Of a stretch of DNA of 64,000 nt, positions 60,138 through 64,000 are shown in pieces. The stretch lies in contig CANCYR010000014.1 of assembly GCA_947382355.1 (NCBI GenBank), positions 1-64,000 on the forward strand, written 5' to 3'. Origin of the DNA: an uncultured Lachnospiraceae bacterium. Its GTDB lineage: Bacteria; Bacillota; Clostridia; Lachnospirales; Lachnospiraceae. Each line of letters starts with the position of its first letter. Position 1 is the stretch's first letter. The notes beneath the pieces are model-generated. The model was not told the DNA's origin. It was given only the letters and a program-made list of their open reading frames with translations, and made no database searches. The position numbers and the translations under genes were made by a program.

Positions 60138-60331
60138 AGGGGGACACGCCCCATTTGGCACACAACTTTGCATGGCAAAGTGTAGTGTGTTATACCCTCT
60201 ATCTGTGCGTCTGCGAAAAATTGGTGTTTGTGAGTCGGGTGTTATTGCAACAGCAGACGAAAAGAGCTTGGTTTCTGTGTCAGTGTCAAGCACAGAAGTT
60301 AAGCTCTTTTATTCGCAGATAGAGGGTATAT
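60138..60331. repeat. Cluster of strong hairpins with 15-bp outer inverted repeat (possible oriT or MITE)
   Basis: ACTTTGC-ATG-GCAAAGT (60165-60171/60175-60181) with flanking CACA/TGTG makes one hairpin. TATACCCTCTATCTG (60191-60205) has a perfect inverse copy at 60316-60330. Between them AAAGAGCTT (60261-60269) pairs with AAGCTCTTT (60301-60309) and TTCTGTG with CACAGAA (60273-60279/60291-60297). The arrangement recalls transfer origins of mobilizable elements; TA at both outer tips would also fit a MITE. No relaxase is present. Confidence 0.4.
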
Positions 60332-60355
60332 AAATGCGCAATTAGTACCTTTCCT

Positions 60356-60687
60356 TTAAGCACTCAATTCTTTCAGTCTGATATTAACCATTTCCTTCAT
60401 AAATAATAAATCTTCTGAACATGGATTATCAATTCTAAAAGTACAGCCACATACATCATCAAAAATTTTTCCAAATATATTCTTATATCTCCCACAACGA
60501 CAAGAACCGAAAGAACCACGATGGTCAACATTTCTCCAAGCTATTTCTTTTAATTCTTGTCTTTCCAACACTCACATTCATCCTTATAAAACGTAAGTTT
60601 CTTTTCCCTTAAGAAGTCAATAAACTCTAACGCTATTTCTTGTGCATTAGAAGTTAATTCGCGAATTACATAATCTTCAATTTCCAT
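60356..60687 (-). pseudogene. Small Cys-rich protein with an internal deletion
   Basis: A good start (GGAGGGTCAA before ATG at 60687) gives 'MEIEDYVIRELTSNAQEIAL' for 45 residues and stops at 60550. The neighbouring frame from about 60571 reads 'ELKEIAWRNVDHRGSFGSCR' and 'IFDDVCGCTFRIDNPCSEDL', which I recognise as the C-terminal part of the same cysteine-rich clostridial family of about 140-150 residues. The middle is missing, so both parts belong to one broken gene. Function of the family unknown. Confidence 0.55.
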
Positions 60688-60724
60688 TTGACCCTCCGTA
60701 AGATTCTAATAATTCCACTATCAT

Positions 60725-61162
60725 TTACCAGTTAATTTTCATTTCTTCCATATTGTTCTCAATGAGACCGGTTTCTTTGAACCCAATAGAACTATATAGA
60801 CGTTTTGCTTTCTCATTTCCTAATGCTACGCCTGTACATATTTCACTAACTCCAAAATTATCTCTCAAATACATAATTCCTAGTTGTAGTGCTTCTTTAC
60901 CATATCCTTTGTTTTGATGATTCTTATCTATCAAAAATTTCCACAAGGTATACTGCTTTTTTGCTTCATAGTATCCCAGCATAATAAACCCTACTATTGT
61001 ACTATTAGCATATACTGCAAAAGGGAATGCTGTTTCACGATATACATATGCTTGCGCTAATGAACACGCAGTAGAAGACACAAATGGTTGTTGATATTCT
61101 AAAACATTCAAGTTCAAAACATCTTCAAGATTATCTTTGGTTATTGATTTTAACTCAATCAT
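60725..61162 (-). CDS. GNAT acetyltransferase (spermidine/spermine-type)
   Basis: 145 residues from the ATG at 61162 (GGGAGAA upstream); a longer frame to 61207 is not supported. The acetyl-CoA site 'IDKNHQNKGYGKEALQLGI' (V/I-x5-Q/N-x-x-G-x-G/A) and 'ALGNEKAKRLYSSIGFKETG' are intact. The 'TLWKFLIDKNHQNKGYG' form resembles the BltD-like polyamine acetyltransferases. It is the last of a minus-strand group with the methyltransferase gene. Confidence 0.85.
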   Translation of the reverse strand: MIELKSITKDNLEDVLNLNVLEYQQPFVSSTACSLAQAYVYRETAFPFAVYANSTIVGFIMLGYYEAKKQYTLWKFLIDKNHQNKGYGKEALQLGIMYLRDNFGVSEICTGVALGNEKAKRLYSSIGFKETGLIENNMEEMKINW

Positions 61163-61225
61163 TGTTTTCTCCCGCAACTTTAAATTCTTGCATGCTTTCA
61201 GTCTCATCAGAAAACTAAAAAATAT

Positions 61226-61987
61226 CTATTTTCGTATCACATAAATATATCTTGCCATTTTTTCTTTAAATTGTTCAAATGGTTCTGTGACACACTCGGT
61301 CTGTCCCATCAACATATTAAACCATTCCCCATGTCCCTCAGCTTCAAATTCATTTTTGTGATTTATTGCAGAAATTCGCTTTGTCTTAAGTAATTCATAC
61401 GTTTTTTCTGTTATATCTACTGCTTCATAGTTCATACCATTCACTAATAATGCCTTTGCCAGTGTAGTGTTATTTACGTTTTCTGTTTTGGGAATTACAT
61501 CACCTTCTTGATACCCTACAAAAAGTACTCCATTTTGCTTTAGCCACTTTTTTATTTGTGCTACAAAAACAGCTATATCTTTTGCGAAATACATTGTGTC
61601 CATAGAAATAACAACATCAAACATTTCTTCAGGATAATCTATTTCACCGATTATTCCCTCCCTAAATTGAGAATTATAGGGAAATAAAAATTTTGCCGTT
61701 TTGATTGCTTCCTCCGAATAATCAAATCCATGAATATATGCCTTTGTCTTTTCTTGCAAATATCCAAGCATTTTTCCGTTACCACAACCCACATCTAAAA
61801 TATTCACATTATCCTTCTGTGGTATGTATTGCAAAATCATATTTATCTGTTCTATATTGCTGAATCCGTCTTGTGAAAAGTCTTCCCCAAAAGCATCCTT
61901 GCAAAACGCACGGAACGCATTTGATTTTTCTGCCATAGTGTAAAATGCTTCATAAGCATCATAAAACAACAAATCTTTTCTATTCAT
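61226..61987 (-). CDS. Class I SAM-dependent methyltransferase
   Basis: 253 residues from the ATG at 61987 (AAGAGGTT upstream). Motif I 'NILDVGCGNGKMLGY', motif II-like 'YIHGFDYSEEAIKTAKFLF', 'FDVVISMDTMYFAKD' and 'KQNGVLFVGYQEGD'. The substrate is unknown; small-molecule methylation is likely from the fold type. Apparently intact, in contrast to the nearby pseudogenes. Confidence 0.82.
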   Translation of the reverse strand: MNRKDLLFYDAYEAFYTMAEKSNAFRAFCKDAFGEDFSQDGFSNIEQINMILQYIPQKDNVNILDVGCGNGKMLGYLQEKTKAYIHGFDYSEEAIKTAKFLFPYNSQFREGIIGEIDYPEEMFDVVISMDTMYFAKDIAVFVAQIKKWLKQNGVLFVGYQEGDVIPKTENVNNTTLAKALLVNGMNYEAVDITEKTYELLKTKRISAINHKNEFEAEGHGEWFNMLMGQTECVTEPFEQFKEKMARYIYVIRK

Positions 61988-62035
61988 ATAGTTTAACCTC
62001 TTAAAAATTATCAATAATCCCCAATTTTTCTATTG

Positions 62036-63097
62036 TTACATTCCCATTTCTTTCAATTCTTTCAGCATAAATTCTTCCAATTTCCGCTTGTCCGGCAAAT
62101 GGAGCATATATGTTGAAACAAACAGTTGGTTATCCATTCCTGACAATGCATATTCTACCATCTGCGAACCTTTATCGGTGCAAAGCAATATTCCAACCGG
62201 CGGATTATCACCCGGTAGCATTTCATTCTTTTTGTAGTATCCTACATACGCATTTAATTGTCCTAAATCCTCATGCTTAAACTCGTCATTTTTTAATTCG
62301 ATAATAACATTGCAGTGCAACAATCTGTTATAGAAAACCAAATCGATGAAATAATAGTTATCATCAATTATGATGCGCTTTTGCCTTGCTTCAAAGCAAA
62401 AGCCTTGTCCTAATTCAAGCATGAATTCCTGCAAATGGTCCATCAATGCCTGTTCTAAATCGGATTCGCTTACGGCTTCCTTGGCATTCAAGCCAAGAAA
62501 TTCGAAGGTAAACGGGTCTTTGATTGTTAACGCATTTGAACTTGCATTATCTACTGATTTTGTCAACAACAGTTCCGGATTTTTGCTAATTCCGGCTCTT
62601 ACAAACAGATTTGTTTTTATTTGCCTACGAAGTTCTCTTACGCTCCAATTGCATTTCATACATTCTGTTTCATAAAAAAATCTTTCAAAAGCATCCTCAA
62701 TAACCATAATTTCCCTTATATGGGAAAATGAGAGATTGCTTACCAAAACTTCCGGCTTTGTTTCAAATTGGTGCGACACTGTCGAACTTTTTTCAAAATC
62801 CGGTAATTCAAATTGGTTCGACACCGTCGCACCAATTTGAGGATACAATAAATAGAAATTACGGCAGAGCTTGAACAATGTAGAGTTCATTCCTTTTTGC
62901 GAAATTTCTTTTTCCAAATTTTTCAATAGCTGTGTTCCATATTCAGCTCTGTCACTTCCAGCCTGCTCATATTCTACAATGTAGTATCCAATCGCCCAAT
63001 TTCGTAAAGTCATAAGCTGATTCACGGCACTTTTGGCTGTAGAACCTGCTTTGTCATTTATGCTTTTTATAGAATTTGCTAATTTTTCAAACTTCAT
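62036..63097 (-). CDS. DUF1016/YhcG-family PD-(D/E)xK nuclease
   Basis: 353 residues from the ATG at 63097 (AGGGGA upstream); an ATG 36 bases earlier has a poorer ribosome site. N-terminal DUF1016 domain ('MTLRNWAIGYYIVEYEQAGS', 'YGTQLLKNLEKEI') and a C-terminal nuclease-type domain with 'YYFIDLVFYNRLLHCNVIIE' and 'LKNDEFKHEDLGQLNAYVGY'. The Asp, Glu and Lys of the nuclease site (D in FIDLVF; ELK) are present. YhcG-type proteins sit in defence and restriction regions. A short repeat, 'SNQFELPDFEKSSTVSHQFE', occurs inside it. Confidence 0.88.
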   Translation of the reverse strand: MKFEKLANSIKSINDKAGSTAKSAVNQLMTLRNWAIGYYIVEYEQAGSDRAEYGTQLLKNLEKEISQKGMNSTLFKLCRNFYLLYPQIGATVSNQFELPDFEKSSTVSHQFETKPEVLVSNLSFSHIREIMVIEDAFERFFYETECMKCNWSVRELRRQIKTNLFVRAGISKNPELLLTKSVDNASSNALTIKDPFTFEFLGLNAKEAVSESDLEQALMDHLQEFMLELGQGFCFEARQKRIIIDDNYYFIDLVFYNRLLHCNVIIELKNDEFKHEDLGQLNAYVGYYKKNEMLPGDNPPVGILLCTDKGSQMVEYALSGMDNQLFVSTYMLHLPDKRKLEEFMLKELKEMGM

Positions 63098-63186
63098 GGT
63101 ATTATCCCCTATTTGAAATGATTGTCCTGCCATTCATTATAGCAGTAGCTCCTGTTTATATCAATCCGGAAAGAATTTTCGATTAC

Positions 63187-63993
63187 CTACTTTTTCCCTT
63201 TCCCACGCTTGGAAACAACACTCTTTATCAGCTCTGATTTTTGCATAATGCGTATCAGCCATTGCTTTTCTTCTTCTGACAGCTTGTTATAGCGTAGCTT
63301 CGTCTGCTTACAAAATACCAATAAAAGCTGTTCTGTATAGCTACCCTCAAAATTAACCACTTCCTCTAAATCCCGTTTCAATTCTTCCGCAACAGTAGAT
63401 TTTGGTGCTCCGTCACTTCGTCCGATATGTAATTTTCGTAAATCTTCCAAGATACCATCCATATCCTTATGTACCCTGCTACTGAAATAATCGCCCTCAT
63501 CTACATGGGCAGACTGTAATAGATAAGCGGTTTTGTCATGTTCATCCGGCTGGTACTTTTCCATGATTTCAGCCCTTGCCACGTCCACCCAGGCATTCAG
63601 GTTCTGTATCTGCATGGATGCGATGCCTTCCACATAAATCTGTAAATCAGCAAGTAATTTTACAAAATCCAGATGTGTTGCCAGTTCGCACAGCAGTGCA
63701 GTATCAATCCGCTTATTCTTTAATAACTCTATCATTTCGTCACTCAGGCACAGGTCAGCAAGGTTTGCGTTTGGGTGACTTTTTGTTTCTGTCCGTGTCA
63801 GCAGATAATCTGTGGTTACACCGTAGAAATCTGCCAGTTTGTTGATGGCATGGTGGCTGATGTCTTTATAATCATCGGATTCATAGCTGCCAAGTGCAGA
63901 TTTGGATAGTCCGGTCTGCTCGGCTAACTGTTCCAGTGTTAGTTTGCGCTCTACACGGAGGTCTTTTAGTCGTTCCTGTATGCTTAATGACAT
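63187..63993 (-). CDS. XRE-family transcriptional regulator
   Basis: 268 residues. HTH at residues 6-60 ('LKDLRVERKLTLEQLAEQTG', 'LSKSALGSYESDDYKDISHH', 'AINKLADFYGVTTDYLL'). A long helical C-terminal part follows, with a charged stretch near 160-200, similar to the regulators of Tn916/ICE-type and phage-like elements in Lachnospiraceae. The ATG at 63991-63993 is only 7 bases from the window edge, so the ribosome site is not visible. Its tail 'VVSKRGKGKK' is basic. Confidence 0.88.
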   Translation of the reverse strand: MSLSIQERLKDLRVERKLTLEQLAEQTGLSKSALGSYESDDYKDISHHAINKLADFYGVTTDYLLTRTETKSHPNANLADLCLSDEMIELLKNKRIDTALLCELATHLDFVKLLADLQIYVEGIASMQIQNLNAWVDVARAEIMEKYQPDEHDKTAYLLQSAHVDEGDYFSSRVHKDMDGILEDLRKLHIGRSDGAPKSTVAEELKRDLEEVVNFEGSYTEQLLLVFCKQTKLRYNKLSEEEKQWLIRIMQKSELIKSVVSKRGKGKK

Positions 63994-64000
63994 GATGTAT

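Noticed and set aside
1-64000. tRNA, rRNA or CRISPR arrays
   Set aside because: No cloverleaf-like, ribosomal or regularly spaced repeat sequence was noticed while reading either strand; a dedicated scan was not possible.

Overview
The window looks like a chromosomal segment of a low-to-mid GC, spore-forming Firmicute of the Lachnospiraceae type (Blautia/Ruminococcus/Dorea-like). This is inferred from gene content: a CobO-like and a B12-activation-like gene, KtrAB, a DUF4364/YhcC-like/malic enzyme operon, the rho-rpmE-DUF1385-prmC-prfA block, a forespore sigma-G-type promoter before two CotF-like small proteins, and a CIRCE box before clpB. No rRNA, tRNA or CRISPR array was seen.

Layout. 1-2735: tail of a corrinoid-related operon, then galE with its own promoter and terminator. 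2787-5947: an agr-type quorum-sensing locus on one strand: promoter, LytTR response regulator, GHKL sensor kinase, tandem-repeat promoter, long structured leader, AgrB peptidase, and a 49-residue AgrD-like cyclic-peptide precursor.

5988-27773: the most unusual part. Three cassettes each begin with a small secreted protein of about 100 mature residues. Each is followed, in varying order, by a paralogous membrane protein (ABC-2-like membrane half plus an extracellular domain resembling the N-terminal sandwich of M1 aminopeptidases, without HExxH) and by a surface-anchored two-domain protein (beta-propeller-like half plus family-1 solute-binding half). One ABC ATPase and two ABC-2-like membrane proteins complete the set. 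Cassette 3 continues into further propeller/solute-binding proteins (one broken by a deletion) and two MalF/MalG-type permeases. The promoter of the second small secreted protein carries a direct repeat with exactly the same 20-bp period as the repeat before agrB. I infer that the agr system controls at least this cassette, and I propose the whole as a quorum-controlled secreted-protein export/recognition system not described as far as I know. At 28025-30712 a HlyD-like adaptor sits next to a stripped-down MacB-like protein.

30771-55543: mostly conserved chromosome: clpB, DUF4250, ktrB/ktrA, sodA, a ferredoxin-ASKHA protein with a beta-lactamase-fold protein, coat genes, a YczE-like membrane protein, tetR/glgB, a polysaccharide deacetylase, rarA, a phosphodiesterase, the malic enzyme operon, rho, rpmE, DUF1385, prmC and prfA. 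It contains a 228-bp palindromic insertion at 49539-49766 with GTAAC ends and a perfect 8-bp target duplication (IS66-type MITE), and a second palindrome at 44073-44139 sharing the same tips.

55544-64000: an A+T-richer accessory region full of decay: pseudogenes of a PD-(D/E)xK protein, a 2H phosphoesterase, an Abi_2 protein, a truncated XRE regulator and a small cysteine-rich protein. These are mixed with intact genes (GIY-YIG-like, CoiA-like, GNAT, methyltransferase, YhcG-type nuclease, XRE regulator) and several strong hairpins.
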